From contig NC_071342.1 in the NCBI RefSeq assembly GCF_027744825.2, positions 16,735,001 through 16,799,000 of the forward strand: 64,000 nucleotides of DNA, in the 5' to 3' direction. This DNA is from Synchiropus splendidus. Its lineage: Eukaryota; Chordata; Actinopteri; Syngnathiformes; Callionymidae. Shown here one piece after another: positions 1 to 14,004 of this stretch. Position numbers and translations under genes: made by a program. Numbering within the stretch: the first letter of the stretch is position 1; each line of letters begins with the position of its first letter. Under the pieces are notes generated by a model that saw only the letters and a list, made by a program, of their open reading frames with translations, was not told the origin of the DNA and made no database searches.

Positions 1-1383
1 CTTTGTATCTGAGGCTGCACAATCTTAAATGCAGCAGTTGTTGTGACTGTTATTAGTCTTTTCGCAAACATCTCTGAGGAACCCAATTAAGGCCGAGAGG
101 GAAGATATTCGCTTTGGCGTGAGCTGCTGCAGTAAGTAAATAAATTAATGACACACTGGAGAGAGAATGCAACTCACTCCACTGACCAACATCCAGCGAG
201 ACAGCAATACAGTCCGGAGTTAAAACGTCAACAATAATTCTCATGCTAGCAGCAGAACTGACTTTTTTTGTCACCATTTAAAACACATTTCTCTCCATTC
301 ACCATTTGGGAACATCTGAAAAAAACTCCTCCATTCCATAATTGTGAATTTCATTCTATCATTCTAATATATCAACTATCGCATTTTTTATTAAAAAAAC
401 CCCAAAACAAAACAAAAAAAAACGAAAATACTTGAACCTGACTCATCCTTTTGTTTGACTACTGGAGGAGCTCAAGTATCTTGATCATGACTGATGGTAA
501 AAAATGGACTGTGAGATTGACATACAAAACTGGGCAGTGACTTCACTCACTCACGGTGAAGAAAGAGCTGAGCTAAAAGACAAAGCTTTCAATTTGTTGA
601 TTTACTTTCCTGTAGCTTGGTCACTAGTCACATCAAGAGAAGCCAGTTGTGGTGGTAGAGGTATGTTTTAACAATGTTCTTGGCCCCTTGGTTTAACCCA
701 AGTCTACAACACGTCCCCTGTGTTCCCAGGTGTTGCCTCTGTGACCTGACCTCAAATAACCGATGGACAATGCCCTTTCATTAATGGACCAATAGAGTGG
801 AAAGTGTGTGTGAACTGTGTTCATGTCTGTTGGAAATTTAAAAGTCCGCCTTCATCCCAAGGACAATCAGAGAAGTACAGTCAAAATCATTTATTATTTC
901 AGTAGAACGTTTGCGGTAGAACCTTCGCTTAAAATAAATAAAATTCAAAGTATGATAGATGAAAGTCAGTGAAGGTTAAAAACAGGAGTCTGAGATTTAA
1001 TAAAGACACAGAGAAGAAATACTCTGAGAGTGGATGAATACAAAGCTATTATATCTTTTGACTACAAAAACTACAATTAAAGTATTTTAATGTGGCATTT
1101 TCCCCTGCAGCCCTGAGTCATTCATTTGTAGCAGAAAAGTTATTTTAAATGCACTTCATTATTTCAACAGCAAAGTGGTGTTTTAAATTTCTTAAAACTA
1201 AACCAAAATGAACAGTCTACAAAGAGGATCATTTGAAATGCAGAGTAAAAGACACTATTTTACCTTTTTAGCTCATAAAACATGTCAAGAAACAGTAAGA
1301 AAATTAAAACTATGTGCCTGACACACACAAAAAAATATATGTCTGTGGGTTGGGTCTTAGGTATTTCATTCATATCCTTATAC

Positions 1384-1385
<2 letters not shown>

Positions 1386-1481
<96 letters not shown>

Positions 1482-1488
1482 ATATATA
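1386..1488. repeat. (TA)n microsatellite, about 100 bp
   Basis: Nearly pure TA with a single interruption (TTTA near 1467). It generates spurious YIYI frames. Confidence 0.95.
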
Positions 1489-4400
1489 CTTATTATATAA
1501 AATATGTATTTAAAATAATGGATACATATTGACTGTCTACAGACAAGGAGAGAGTACAGCTTAACAACTTAGTTGAAGAAATCAGTCACAGACTACTAGA
1601 CTACCACAAAATTTCATTCAACATTTCAGTGTCTTTTCACGAAGTGACTAAGCAGGAGGGAAGTGCTACAATGCAGGAACAACTTCATAGCCAGATTGCC
1701 CTGCTGGCTGAGCAGAGACATACTCTGGTGCACAGTCAAAGTTCAGCACATAAATAGTAATTCAGCGCTGCAGGCGAGGAGAACACAAAAGTGTACAGGG
1801 GACCGCTCAACAGGACGACAGCTTTTTCACTGCCTGCTCTGAATGAAAAATAGGGAGGGGAGAAACAGGTACGGGGAAAGGTTGAGCACATCAGCTGTTC
1901 TCCTCAATATGTTTGGCATCAAAAGCAGTAGACCTTTGTCCCTCTGGTCGATGAAAGAGAACGACATTCGGGACAAAGTCTTGTCAAGTTTGTCTCACGC
2001 CCTGTGGACAAGAAGGTACCGGTATTTCTAAATGACAACCAGATGGTGAATGAAATGTTCTTTATTCAGTCACAAGACAATAATCCCTGGTCAGCTCATC
2101 AGAAGCTTGTGTTCACATGAGCCAAGGGCTGACGTTTGTGAGCTGGAGTCACCTTTCGATATTGGAGAGTTGGTACACTAAAGCTCAGCTGGTGTTGCAG
2201 CCACAAAAAAAGCCTTTTCAACATGTAACAGTGCCGCTTTTCTTATTCAGGAAGGCCATCGGACTTGGTGTGCTCGCTGTCTGACTGGAGTTTCCAGTGG
2301 ATGCTTCTGCAAATTTTCCGCCGGGCCATGATTCAAACCCTGTACTGTCCCTTGGTCGGCTAAGCCTTGCAAAACCATGCAGTGCTGGACAGAAAGCGGC
2401 GGGAATGAGTTTTGCTTCTCAATATTTACTTAATATTTTTGCAGTAAGTTTTGGTAAGTTGCACTTCCTCTCCAAACATGTGCCAAACTCGAGGTCATGG
2501 AACAATTTTTGTTGTTTTAACCGACTTGAATTGGGTATGATTTCTTTTTTTAAAGTCACATTTTTTGTGCAGTGATATGAGGCAGTAGCTCAGCACACAC
2601 ATGAATCTGAGTCATGCAGGAGGAGACATCCACAAGTGGATTTTTTTTTTTCCCCAGTGAATTGACCGTTCATTTCACCAATGTCCCGCTATAAACCCCC
2701 ACAACTCGACATCCCTCAGTACATCGTATCCAATGTAAAATCAATTGCAACCTAAAACATAAACAGAGGACTGTCTGCTTACATGACGCACTTTCAGGCC
2801 ACAGGATTCTTGTACAGCAGGTGACTCCTCAAAACTGGAGTAGTGAGTACCACACACAGCTTAGGTGTCCACTTGTGCCTCGTTCTCTGCACTTGCTTCA
2901 CCAATTCTTCAATGGACACCAACATACCACGCAGTGTTTCAGACTTTCTTCATTGATATTGAGCTGTTTACAACCGAGAGGATATTTGGCTTGTGATGTC
3001 ATCCACGTGTTTCTCTGGATCTTGGTGCTGAATTTTCATTCACTTAGAGTTTTAGAATTATTCAACAGAACCAACTTTTTCAACAATCTAAGACAATTTC
3101 CTAATGCATATTTATCCATAGCCCCAGAACCCTGTCAATGATTCTTTAAGTAAGCTGGCTGCTTTTAACACACAAACATTCTTAAAGAGCTTGTTTAAAT
3201 GTACATTTCCTGCACCACATTATCACCAAACCACTAAACATCAGAGTTTATGGTTAAACTTTGGCTAGCTCTTGTAAGAGGCGAATCATGAAGGTGCTCT
3301 TGACTTCATAAAAGCCTCCAAAATGGAATCCGCCAGCGCAAACAAGTGAAATAAACAGCATTACGGCGGTGCAGAGAGGTAATATCAGAGATTGCCCAGA
3401 GAGAGTGTTATGGAAAGGGACTTGTGCTGTCGCAGGCCTTCATGGTGATAGAATGCCACATGCTCCCTTTTGACAGTGCAATATTGGCTTGGCATGAGCT
3501 TGATGAATGCAGCAGCCATAAGTCAGACAAAACCTTGCCCTTCCTGGAAAAGAACCTTTCAAGATGTTTATGTCGGGACAGACGCTGTATATTAGGCCTG
3601 AGACCGTCGCCTGGAATGGGTTTATGGAAAGCAGATAGGCACAATTCCACTTTGAGCTCTTATTTTCAATGAAAAATTCGTACTCCATCAAATTAGATGT
3701 GTTGCTCTTTTGCAAACAAGACAGGCTGAAGGTGACTTTCCGGGCTCCTCTGGGAGAAGGGAACACAATGTTTTGGCATTTTGGGAATCCAGAAGGCACT
3801 GAGAGGATGAGGCGGACGGGAGGACTCACCCTTTCCCCGACCTTTAGTGGACCACCTGCCGTCCTGCCAGGGTCGGGCAATTAATACAGCCCTGGTTGGA
3901 TTCTCTTTACTAACAGACGCTTTAAAAAAAGTACACCGCGACAAAAGCAAAGAAGAGAAGACAGCTTGAGCAAAAGTTCAGCCTCGGGTCACATTGTTGA
4001 GATACAAAGCCACATCCATAATTAAGTCACTTTCACTAATTATTCTATATTTGCATAGTAATGCTGAAGAACAAACTCCACAAAAAGCCATTTAAGTTGC
4101 TGTCTGGGCTTCAAAAACTTTCTCTGAATTATGCTTTTTTTAGTCCAGCCTTCACACAGCAAGCAACTTCACTGTCATCCGTCTCTTTTATTCATCTGAC
4201 CTCAACAGAGCAGCACCATTTTGGAAGCAGTGTGTTTGCCAGATATACAAGACCCCACCAGCCAACATTTAGGAATCTTTGTGTCTTACTTTGTCTATTG
4301 TCCAAGGTTGAACCTGCCTATGGCTGTTCCCATACACTCTCCTCCTTAGAAATGCTGCTGGCACTGGTTATAGATTGTAGTGTCAGGTGATAGTTGTGGC

Positions 4401-4649
4401 CCACCTCCACACTTTAAGCGATGAATAGATGGTGAAACCAACCAACAGCAGTACATCGACCAAGACATGTGAATCACAACCCCCATAGATAGGAACACAG
4501 CACCCAACTACAGGCTGAATATTCATCAACAATGATGGTGTCAGTCATATGGTATCTATTCATTCTTCCGTGAACTTTTCAGGGCTGCGAGACACCAGAG
4601 TAAATCCCTCTTGACATTGGTTGAGAGGCGAGACAGGTCGTGGTTCATT

Positions 4650-4748
4650 GAATCAAAACCAGAATCATCTTTATTGGCTGTTATTTGCATACAAGGAATT
4701 GAACTCTGTTTGCAAACACTCAGAGGAAAAGATGAAGTGCAAAGCATA
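4650..4748 (-). mobile_element. L2-type LINE/SINE 3' tail fragment
   Basis: The plus strand reads GAATCAAAACCAGAATCATC, then TTTATTGGC, then TTGCATACAAGGAATT. Reversed, this is the CCTTGTATGCAAAT...CCAATAAAGATGATTCTGGTT tail shared by many fish L2 LINEs and their dependent SINEs. Only the tail is recognisable. Confidence 0.58.
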
Positions 4749-6707
4749 GTGAGATTAAGGTCTTAATCATGCTGCGAGAATCTCCATTTCAGGACACAAT
4801 CCTTGTTAAAATGTTACTATCCGCCCGTAACTCTGAGGCCTGGTCTACAGTGTATCAACAACTACCTGACAAATGCGACTGAAAAGCCTCTGAGCGCTCA
4901 GTTCCTGGCTGTTAAGGGGGACCTTGGCCACAGAAGTGCAGATCAAGTAATTTATGCTGAGGAATAAAACAGTGACTTTCAAATGCGCCAGCGCCTGAAG
5001 CCAGTCTTTGAGGCTGATTTGATCCCCCGCCTTGAGAAGGTGAAAGATGCGATCCCGCTCCCTCAAATAACATGCAATCACACAGCAACATCTGAAGACA
5101 TCACCCAGGTGGTCCTTTACTCCAGAGCTGGAGTCACAGGCTCAGACGCAGTCAGCGCCTTCAGTCTTCCCTCTGTGCTCACACAACACGTGCATTTGGA
5201 AACTGACAATGAAGGATTTAAAGAGGATAGAAATGTGTGATAAAGTGAGGCCCTTTGAGAGGATTTAAAAAATATAGATATTTAATAACAAATGGAAATA
5301 TTTATGTACAAAAAAAACTTTATTTTGATGGTCGGTCACCACAGTGGCACCATTACAGCTAAAAGAGCAAATATTAAACAAAAAATAAAATAAAAAAATA
5401 ACAGAAAAGTATCAATATAAAATGCTGCATCACTGGAAATGTAATATTCCACTGTTGATGGACTTTACAATTTATGACAGTTCTGTCTATAAACAAGTTT
5501 TACAAATTTATTACTACTATTATATTATTAATTTTATGATAAATATTGTGATTTTTGTCAGTAGTTTGTGTAATTTGTGTGTAACCGTTGACACCTGATC
5601 CCGCTGAGACCTGTACAGACGTACTAAACTACAACTGATGAAACTAACCTCCACAAGCAACGCAGCGTGGAGTGCCAATAGCCACCAAGGTTATTTGTGT
5701 TCTGCAGACTTTATTCCTCGTACAAGAAAGGCAGAGGCAGAGGCAGCGGCAGAGTGGACATACCGATTTCCAATCCACTATCTGCTCCTGCAGGCTTTGG
5801 ATAGACATAATTAATGGCTGTGATGTGTGTTTTATGTGACAACACGGATGAGGCCGAATGTGTGTGTCAATCTGTGTGTCTTTGAACTTGCCGTCGTCTT
5901 GAAATGAGATTCTTGGGTCACTAACCGGGTGACTGTATTTCCAAGAGGATACGCTTTACACTTAACACACGCGCGCCCCGGCGACTAAAGGTCTCCGTGC
6001 TTCAGTGACGGGTTCTGAAGTGTATAATTGTGTTCAAATAGAGGGAATGAGTCGGCGTGAGTTTGATGAGTCCGCTGTCCTCTTCTGAACCAATAGCTCG
6101 TCCCACACTGGCTTTATCACAGTGCGCCAGCCTACCTTATCTGTGCTGCGCTAAATCAATTAGCATGCTATTAAGATAGCTCACTTCAGCACGGCGGATG
6201 TGTAGGTGGGACTACAGTATCTGCCCGCAGATGTGGACTCAAAGGGCCTCAAACCTCAACATGTGTATGTTCTGAAGGCTGTGGTTTTTATGCAGTCTTA
6301 CTGTATGACATGCCATTCAGCAACCTCACCTGGAAGGTCGTACTTGGAGTCAGATTTACATTGAAAACATCATCATCCCTCCTCGCCATTACATCAGAAT
6401 GCAATTGAAATAACACTCGCGAATATACAAAGTCACCTCAAATAGCGCAATTACGGGAGTAAAGCAGCAGCAGCAAGATACAGACACGATCAGCTTAATC
6501 CCCATTTGTTCAGAAAGATTTCCTCTCTGAAGGCGGGAGCCCCATCAAAGCGTCCAGATAAACACTGAGGATGGTGGCAATCTCGCAGTATGATAAACTT
6601 TTCTTTATCATCGCCCGAACAATCAATTCTTCAGACGCTACTGAGATACTGCTAAAAGTTTTCATCAGAGTAATGAATCCACGTCACTTAAATCTCGTCG
6701 ACTACAA

Positions 6708-8270
6708 CAGGGGTCTCAAACTCAAAGCCAGAGGGACGATATTCAGTCGCTCGGCACTTCATGACAGTGTAGGCCATGAGAGGCAGATCCCACCTGGAGT
6801 GTTTCAGAGAAGAATGTCGGCCTCCGCTGGATTCTCCAGTTCCCCCAGAGCATGTGCGGATTGTACATAGGTGTTTACAAGGGAACAATAAACCAGCAAA
6901 CGGTTATTTGGCCAGTGCAACACATCCTCATTCCGAAGGCGTCAAATATCGACTAAAGGAGTTTCCCCTGCCATGTGATGTACATCCAGTGCGCACCATG
7001 AGTGAAGCACATGATCTTATGAGAATATCCTGAGAGAAACGGGCGCCGCCCCGTGGCATAGCACCCACTGTAACTGCCACTGTAGTTCTCCGTCATGAAA
7101 AGCAGTCAAATGCTAGAACAACGCAGACGGCTAATGTCCGCATCACGCAAAAGTTGGGTCGATATTTGGTGCCTTTGGAGCGTGAATGTGTGGGCCAGCC
7201 TATCCCATATCTCATGTGCTGACGCTTTGTTTTTTTGCGCATCAAGCATAAGATTGTTTTGGATCTTCAAGGTTGTTTTCACTGTTATTAATTTGATGTT
7301 GTAACGTTTTACATTAAGTCCAGCTTGCCCATGATGTCAAGTCTACAGCGCGAGCCAGTGCTTGGGTTTTCGCTCACTGGTTCCAGAGAAAAATGCCATT
7401 CCTAGACATAAAGTTTTAAGTTCAGAAACTACATGCACTTTGCTTTCATCAAGTGACTTCCTGCCTCAGTGGTCCACTGTATATCGTTGTTAAAAGACAA
7501 ATGGCAAACAAAGAGCAGCCCCTTATTTTCGGAGAGGTGCCACATCTGGCTTTTGACACACTGCGGCACAAGCGTTGGGAGCGGTGTCTGACTAGAGTTA
7601 AATGATCAGCCACTGCCTTCAGTGCAAGAGGCGTTAGGAAACCCTGAATAACTGCATGCTAGAGGAAGTCAAAAGGAACACTGGTGTAAGGATAACCACT
7701 TTTTCAGTCATGGTAAGCTATGAATTATGGTCATCACCAGCACAATTGATAGGGTCACCAACCACCGCCAGTCCTACATGGTGCAACAGAAGTTGAGCAT
7801 GTGACAACGCTCACCTATCGCCACATGATTTTCAATTGGGAATTTATCTAGAAAGCACAGCATGAAACCCCTAAATCGCTGAGTACCACTGCTAATACAA
7901 TGCAATGAAGGACTTGGCCTCACAGCTAGAAAACACCCAAAAAGAAGAAAAAAAACACACGCAGCTGGTCAGTGAAACACAAAAGCACTTTAATCCAACA
8001 CTGTAATCCAAAACTGCTGCAGTGTGCGATTCAATTTGAGAGGATAACTTGTAATGTAACACAAAACCTGGAATGCAGCGATGGATTTCAGTTCTCTATA
8101 AAGAGTTTTTATTTCATTTTTTGACTTCCAAGTGGTTTACTGGATCTGCTTTGATACATAGTCATTAACAACAATATCACTATTATTGATGTGGCTTTAG
8201 TTTTATGCTGATGAAATGACTTCCAAACCACATGAGACACAGCGGCCGCCCCTCTGGTTGGACACCCCTG
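6708..8270. mobile_element. Candidate degraded hAT element (1,563 bp)
   Basis: The left end CAGGGGTCTCAAACTC and the right end read inward, CAGGGGTGTCCAACCAG, are in opposed orientation. The flanking octamers gactacaa and gacgacga agree at 6 of 8 bases. No transposase homology is recognisable between them, so the pairing rests only on the ends. Confidence 0.33.
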
Positions 8271-10073
8271 GACGACGACCTGAGGTCAGATGAGGGCACG
8301 CATCACATTAGGTAAAATGAAGTAGATCGTAAAACCGTTGGATCATAAAAGCCATAAAATCACAATTTTTAGAGCCTTGGGCCAAATGGCTGCAACAAAT
8401 GTACGAGACCTCGTAGCAAGTGCTGGTGCCAGCAAAGTCTTTCCTTCACAAAGAAAACTCAGAACATCATTGACTCACTCTCTGTAAAGCATTTTAATTG
8501 CCAGATCTGAGTGTGTTTAAGGGCGAGAAGTAGAAAGTTCTCCCGGGTCAAGCTGCGGGTCTCCGTCTTGACAAGACTGTGGAGCCAAATGTGTAGTCAT
8601 GCACTCCACTCCTGAGCAGGTCCGATCAGCCTGATGCTCACAGTCACAGCAGAGGAGTCGAAGCGGCTAGAAGCCAACTTCGAAAAGATCACTGCCGTTC
8701 TTTGAACGCTAAAGCCGGCAGCACAAACCCTCCACGGCACATCGGTGTCCTGGAGGTGTATATATTTTTTTCACCCTCGAGCGCCGAAAGAAAGTCTTGG
8801 TGAGATTCTTTCAAAAGACAGCAGACAAAGACAACACTCAGAATGCATGCTGACACGCATCATGACCTCGCTGGAGTTCCAAAGCTACCGCACAATCAGA
8901 GAGGGTTGGTTGTGTTGACTGAGCACAGAAACTGTGAGCACCTGTTGTTCAGTTTATTTTCTTGCTAGTCTTTTTTTTTCTGTCTGACACGTGCCACACA
9001 ACTGTTAGTGAACATTGTTAACAGTGCTCACAGGTAAGACATCCCATCCTCGGGGAAAGTTGACTTTTGCGTCCTATACTGACTTGCATGTTGACGCATT
9101 GGCGTTTCAGTGGATTAAAAATGTTTTACTTCCCGCGTGGCGATCAAGCGCGGGTCGTGGCAGGGAGCATTGTGAGGAATGGGGAGACGTATGGAAGCTC
9201 TCTTCACTGAATCACATTGAAGTCACTGTGACTGTAATGCAAGGCCATTGGACGGTTACATTTAAATGAAAGGAGCACCATCCCATGGCTTACCTAACCC
9301 CAACCTCTTTTTTTCTTTTAAAGGCTGCGTTGGTTCTCAATATAGGACACAAATGTCCGCTTTCCCAACGCCAATATGTTAGTCCATGGGAGTACAATTG
9401 AACAGAAAGAACAGAATTGCAGAGTTCTGTTTAACAGCACTTCTGAAAGTATGAGGAGTTTCTGTCACAAAAGCTTTTTGGGCTCCAGATTCTAGGACGC
9501 TGAGTGGGTGAACGTCATGTGACCATTTCTTGTCTGTGACTGGCTGAGTTGCTGTGCTGGATCGACACTTTGTCCAGTGCCCCACATGCAGTGAGTCATG
9601 AATAAGAAGCCATTTCCACCGTAATACAATGATTTATATTCAACAGGTGACAAGTTGTCATGCACTCCGATTATTCCCCCGTAGTATTCTCATGGTCTAA
9701 GTCACTGATGTTGAATGGGACTGGGACGCTTTTTTTCATCTGTCAGAGTTTTTTGTAGGTACAGTGACTCTCTCACGTACCTTGACCCACAATTGTACTC
9801 CGCCATACTTCTGTTGCCGCAATGCGTGCAGTCATCCCTACGTCACTATTGTCAACAGGCCCATGAACTGCAACTTACTCGCCAAAAACAGATGTCTCTC
9901 AGCTTTTATAACTCTGCTAATTCTGGGTTGAGGTGTAGGCCTCAGCATTGCCCCCTACAGTAGAAGAGGAAGCGTTGAATGAACGCTTGACTAGTGTGAT
10001 GTCTTCTACGTCTTTTGACACGTCAGCCATTGCAAGTCATCCTCCGCCAGCTTCACCTTCGATATGAATTTGG

Positions 10074-10146
10074 GTGACGGGTGCCGGCCCAAGAGTAAAA
10101 CCTGTGGGCCGAATAAGGCACGTGAACCGTCAGTTGAAGAGCCCTG
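10074..10146 (-). mobile_element. hAT terminus fragment
   Basis: On the minus strand it reads CAGGGCTCTTCAACTGACGG, then GGCCCACAGGTTTT and TGGGCCGGCACCCG, close to the widespread fish hAT terminus that starts with CAGGG, CTTCAACTG and alternating GGCCC blocks. The opposite end was not found. Confidence 0.5.
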
Positions 10147-12085
10147 ATCTAGCGTGCGCAGTAGACAATGAATGGATGGGGTTACACAACTAAACCTCAC
10201 TGATTTAAATAGAACTTTTCTGAGTAACTGTACAACTCTGCTTCTCCTGCCGTTCTTAAACATGTCATTTATCAAAGGCCAGATACCCCACTGTAATCGA
10301 GGAAGTAAATATTGGCCTCAGCGTCCTGCAGAAAGTCCTGATCAACACCCAGGCCACGCGCTCGCTCCCAGCTGCAGAGTGCATGCAAAGATCAAAAGTA
10401 GCGGCGTTAAAACCCCTCATAACAGGCGCTGCAAGTGAAGACATGATGGAACATGAGTGGGCTGTTTGTACATATCTCTCCTCCGCTCTGAGGTAACAAG
10501 CCTTCGTGAGCTGCCTTAAATATATATTAAGAGAGTCACTTGCATTTATTGTGACACACTGCGGTGATGAATAATTTCAGCAGTGAGGACGCCATATGTT
10601 TAGCCAGTCAAAATTCAGGTTTTATTATGGCCCAGCAGACAATTTAGGCACGATAACAACTGCAATCCATCTTGTTCAGCTCCATGACATGAATGCCTCA
10701 AATCTGTCAGCTCCATATGTCAACATCCAGACAGCCCCCGAAGCCAATATCCATCCTCTCTTTAAGGATTTGGTATATACATGTAGTGTATGTATTCACA
10801 CCTGAGAGTCACTTGACATTTCTCACCAGACTGCTGCTTTTGCTCGCGATGGAATTTATTATCTGTCGCTTCGAGTGACAAACGCTAGCAAGGTAAACAG
10901 ATCATTACAGGAAAGGTATGTAACTACCTGTTGTGGGGAACATCATCTGCACATTGGAGAGAAAAAAAAAAAGAATCTTTGAGACATCAATTTTGTCCCG
11001 AGCAGCGCAGCGCAGTGGAGCTTATTACGGACTCCCAATCTGTCTTGAGTGTTCTGACTGTGTCAGTAATGTCGGGCTGCTGGGCCCTTGAAACGCTTCA
11101 TTAAAAACGCCGGGCCATCCAGAGCACAGTCGCCGCAGCAAAATAAAGTGTCAGAGCAGATTTTTCACCGGCAGATTAAACCAATGTAAGCCAGAATTAA
11201 AGCAAATTTGATGTGAAAATGAGGGAAAAAAAAGCAATGCCAGCTGAGAGGAGAGCACTGTGGCGCTCCATATGGACACCGGGTGTCACTCGAGACTCCG
11301 ACAGCCACTGTGTGTTTTCAAAAGATCATCTGCTGTTTACATATGGACTCTTATGGACCAGTAAGAAAAAAATACGCAGAGGAGCAGATGATGACAATAG
11401 CCATTCTTTCATCTAATGTGAAGTGCAAAATCATTCTCGCACTCACATCTCCAGATAAAAGGATGCAGAGAGCCTGTTTATACTTCCACAATGTAAGTGC
11501 TTTTAAGAGTACGTTTCAAGCCGGCATGACCGCCCTTTGTGCGCGGAGTGAATCACGGTTACGGCAGCTGGCCCCTGAGATAAACTCACACCTCATCAAT
11601 CTATTCTCCGGCCTGGTGCAGGACACATGAATACTCAGCCTTTACACATGAGCTCAGGGTGGTCCACCGGCGCATGACAAATGAGTTTATTGACTGCATA
11701 CAGCCTTTCGGCAGCACAAAGACAAATGTGATTTTGAATTATAAATATGTACCGCAAACAGAAAACTTGATTTGGCTGATGGTTATTATTATACATGTTT
11801 AACTGATACAGTAATAACTTATTTAAATATTCAGTCACACCGTGGCGAGTTAAATGAGATTTAAATAGAGCTCTGTCTATACAATATATTGCGGTGTTTG
11901 TCAACTAAACAGATACATGATTATAAAATAGCACATATAAACGCTGCTGTTACATAAATATATATACAGAAAATCTAATTACTATAAGAAATCTAGTTAT
12001 TATTATTGTTGTTGTTATTGTGCTGATCACAGCAAGACAAGGATCGACCTACAAGATCTCATCTTCTAACCGTTATTACAGGATG

Positions 12086-12364
12086 TGCTTCTTTCTCTTT
12101 CGGCTTCTCCCTTCAGGGGTGGCAACAGCGGATCCTCTTCCTCCATCTCACCCTGTCCTCTGCTTCCTCTTCTCTCAAACCTACAAACCTCATGTCCTCC
12201 TTCACCACCTCCATCAATCTCCTCTTTGGTCTTCCTCTCCACCTTCTGCCTGGCAGTTCCAACCTCAACATCTTCCTACCAATGTACTGGCTCTCTCTCT
12301 TCTGTACATGTCCAAACCATCTCCATCTAGCCTCTCTGACTTTGTCTCCTAAACAGACATGTAT
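12086..12364 (-). mobile_element. RTE LINE 3'-end fragment (first of two)
   Basis: This is homologous to 22861-23130: the same CTTCTCCCTTCAGGGGT start, the CTCATGTCCTCCTTCACCAC block and TGTACTGGCTCTCTCTC follow in order. It is 5'-truncated and non-coding. It is bounded by the 13-base repeats TTATTACAGGATG and TTACTACAGGATG, which look like its target-site duplication. Confidence 0.78.
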
Positions 12365-12377
12365 TTACTACAGGATG

Positions 12378-12492
12378 TGCTTCTTTCTCTTTCGGCTTCT
12401 CCCTTCAGGGGTCTCCACAGCGGATCATCCTCCTCCATCTCACCCTGTCCTCTGCTTCCTCTTTTCTCAAACCTACAAACCTCATGTCCTCC
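12378..12492 (-). mobile_element. RTE LINE 3'-end fragment (second, 115 bp)
   Basis: It starts at the same 3' terminus as the neighbouring fragment (TGCTTCTTTCTCTTTCGGC) but is truncated after the CTCATGTCCTCC block. Exact copies of TTACTACAGGATG flank it at 12365-12377 and 12493-12505. Its internal reading (CTCCACAGCGGATCATC) is closer to the 22.9 kb copy than to the first fragment. Confidence 0.75.
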
Positions 12493-14004
12493 TTACTACA
12501 GGATGCACACAAAAAAAACAACAACAATAATAATAAAATGATCATTTGCCATTCAGTTACATGCAAATTGAATACTGGCGTTACCAATTTAAATACGTTT
12601 GGGGAACAAAAAAAACAAGTACAAAAAACCCTGCACACACTATCACACCTTAAATAAATGTCCCCGGTGATACACTGCATTTTGGCAGACACTGAGTCAG
12701 ACATTTGAAGAATAAGTTCCAGTTGAGGCAATTGGCTGAAAATGGAGTGCCCTTTAAAAAGGAGATCTCCAAGTAAATGTCTTCAACGGCAGAAAATGTC
12801 ACCATAAAATAAACTTCTTAATCAAAGTTTTTATGAGAAGGACCACTTTTAGAGATGGGATGGCGCGACCGAAACAATTATCATTATTTAACTGGGTCAC
12901 ACCAAAGTGGAGTTATGCACAGTACAATGTGCAGTGAAATGTGTTTCATGCCACCATCAAGTTCATATATTCCCGTCTCTATTACTCTCTCCGTTTCATG
13001 CACAAGTCGTCCAACAATGCAAGAGCTTTGAGACACTAATGTCTGTGTGTGCTCTGTATATTCTCCCACCCTGGTGTGTTAGTTCGTCACCCCGACCATT
13101 TTGCTGAAATTCAGCAAGAATAACAGTGTCGTCCCCATAGCGGAGTCCTTATCATGGTCTTGAAATGACTGGTCTCTGAGGAATCCAACAATGCTGGCTT
13201 CTTTCAGCAGAGCTTCAAGCTAAAGGTGAGGAAGGCAAGCAATCTGTTATGTGTGTGATAAACATCCAATTTCTCTGGCTCAGAAGAGACAGAAACTAAA
13301 GTGAAACCATGAGAATTTTTAAGGCCAAAAACTATCGATATAAAGTTCCAAAAAAAAAAAAAAAAAGAAAAGCGCAGCTCTATATACAGTAGCCTGGAAG
13401 CAGACACGCTCAAGACAAGCAGTCTCTATGAGAACGAATCCCCCCTTCAGAGTAAATTGACACAGAATCTAAAATTGTGTCAGCCATCAATCAACTGTCA
13501 AGAAGGACGGAGAGACTCCTGTGATGATGAATTGCATTTCTGAACATGCGAGACAAAGTGATTTAACATGCCCCAAAAATAAACTAATGAAACTATAAAT
13601 TGAAACGGCGCAGGTAAGTAACAGCGACACAGAAATACCTCAAATTAAATTCAACTGATTTAAAATGTCAGTCAAGGGCATAAAAAAAAGTATTTTCTGG
13701 CAACATTTTTTACAACTTCACACAATTTTATTATCAAATACTTTACATATTTTACCACCAATCACTGCTTAATAGGCTGAAAATGCTTATTGTTTTTTTC
13801 ATTTAAAAGGTTTTGTAACATGAACAAAATTAACTTGTAGCACCTACATTGTAAACACAAACATATATGACTATTGTGACTATGGGTCACGGGGGCAGCA
13901 GGTGAAGCAAAGACACCTTCTTCAGCAAACCTGCTATCACGGAAAGACAAGGTCTACTAAGGGCTCTGGTCAGTGCTTCAATACGTCTCACAAGTATGAG
14001 AGTA

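Larger units (their letters stand above)
12073..12505 (+). repeat. Three 13-bp direct repeats bounding two RTE fragments
   Basis: TTAYTACAGGATG occurs at 12073-12085, 12365-12377 and 12493-12505. The second and third are identical and the first differs by one base. Each interval between neighbouring repeats holds one RTE 3' end in the same orientation. Confidence 0.8.

Noticed and set aside
1282..1532. [10 protein letters not shown] frames
   Set aside because: Translation of a TA microsatellite.
2296..2390. tRNA-like B-box (GGTTTGAATCAT on the minus strand)
   Set aside because: No matching A-box or cloverleaf could be built around it.
3440..3880. 146-codon minus-strand frame
   Set aside because: Overlapped by equally long frames on both strands, with no domain or splice-site support.
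4845..5081. 78-codon minus-strand frame containing AGDQISLKDWLQALAHL
   Set aside because: Considered as a downstream MACROD2 exon, but it does not match the expected VDRIIF segment and has no clear acceptor.
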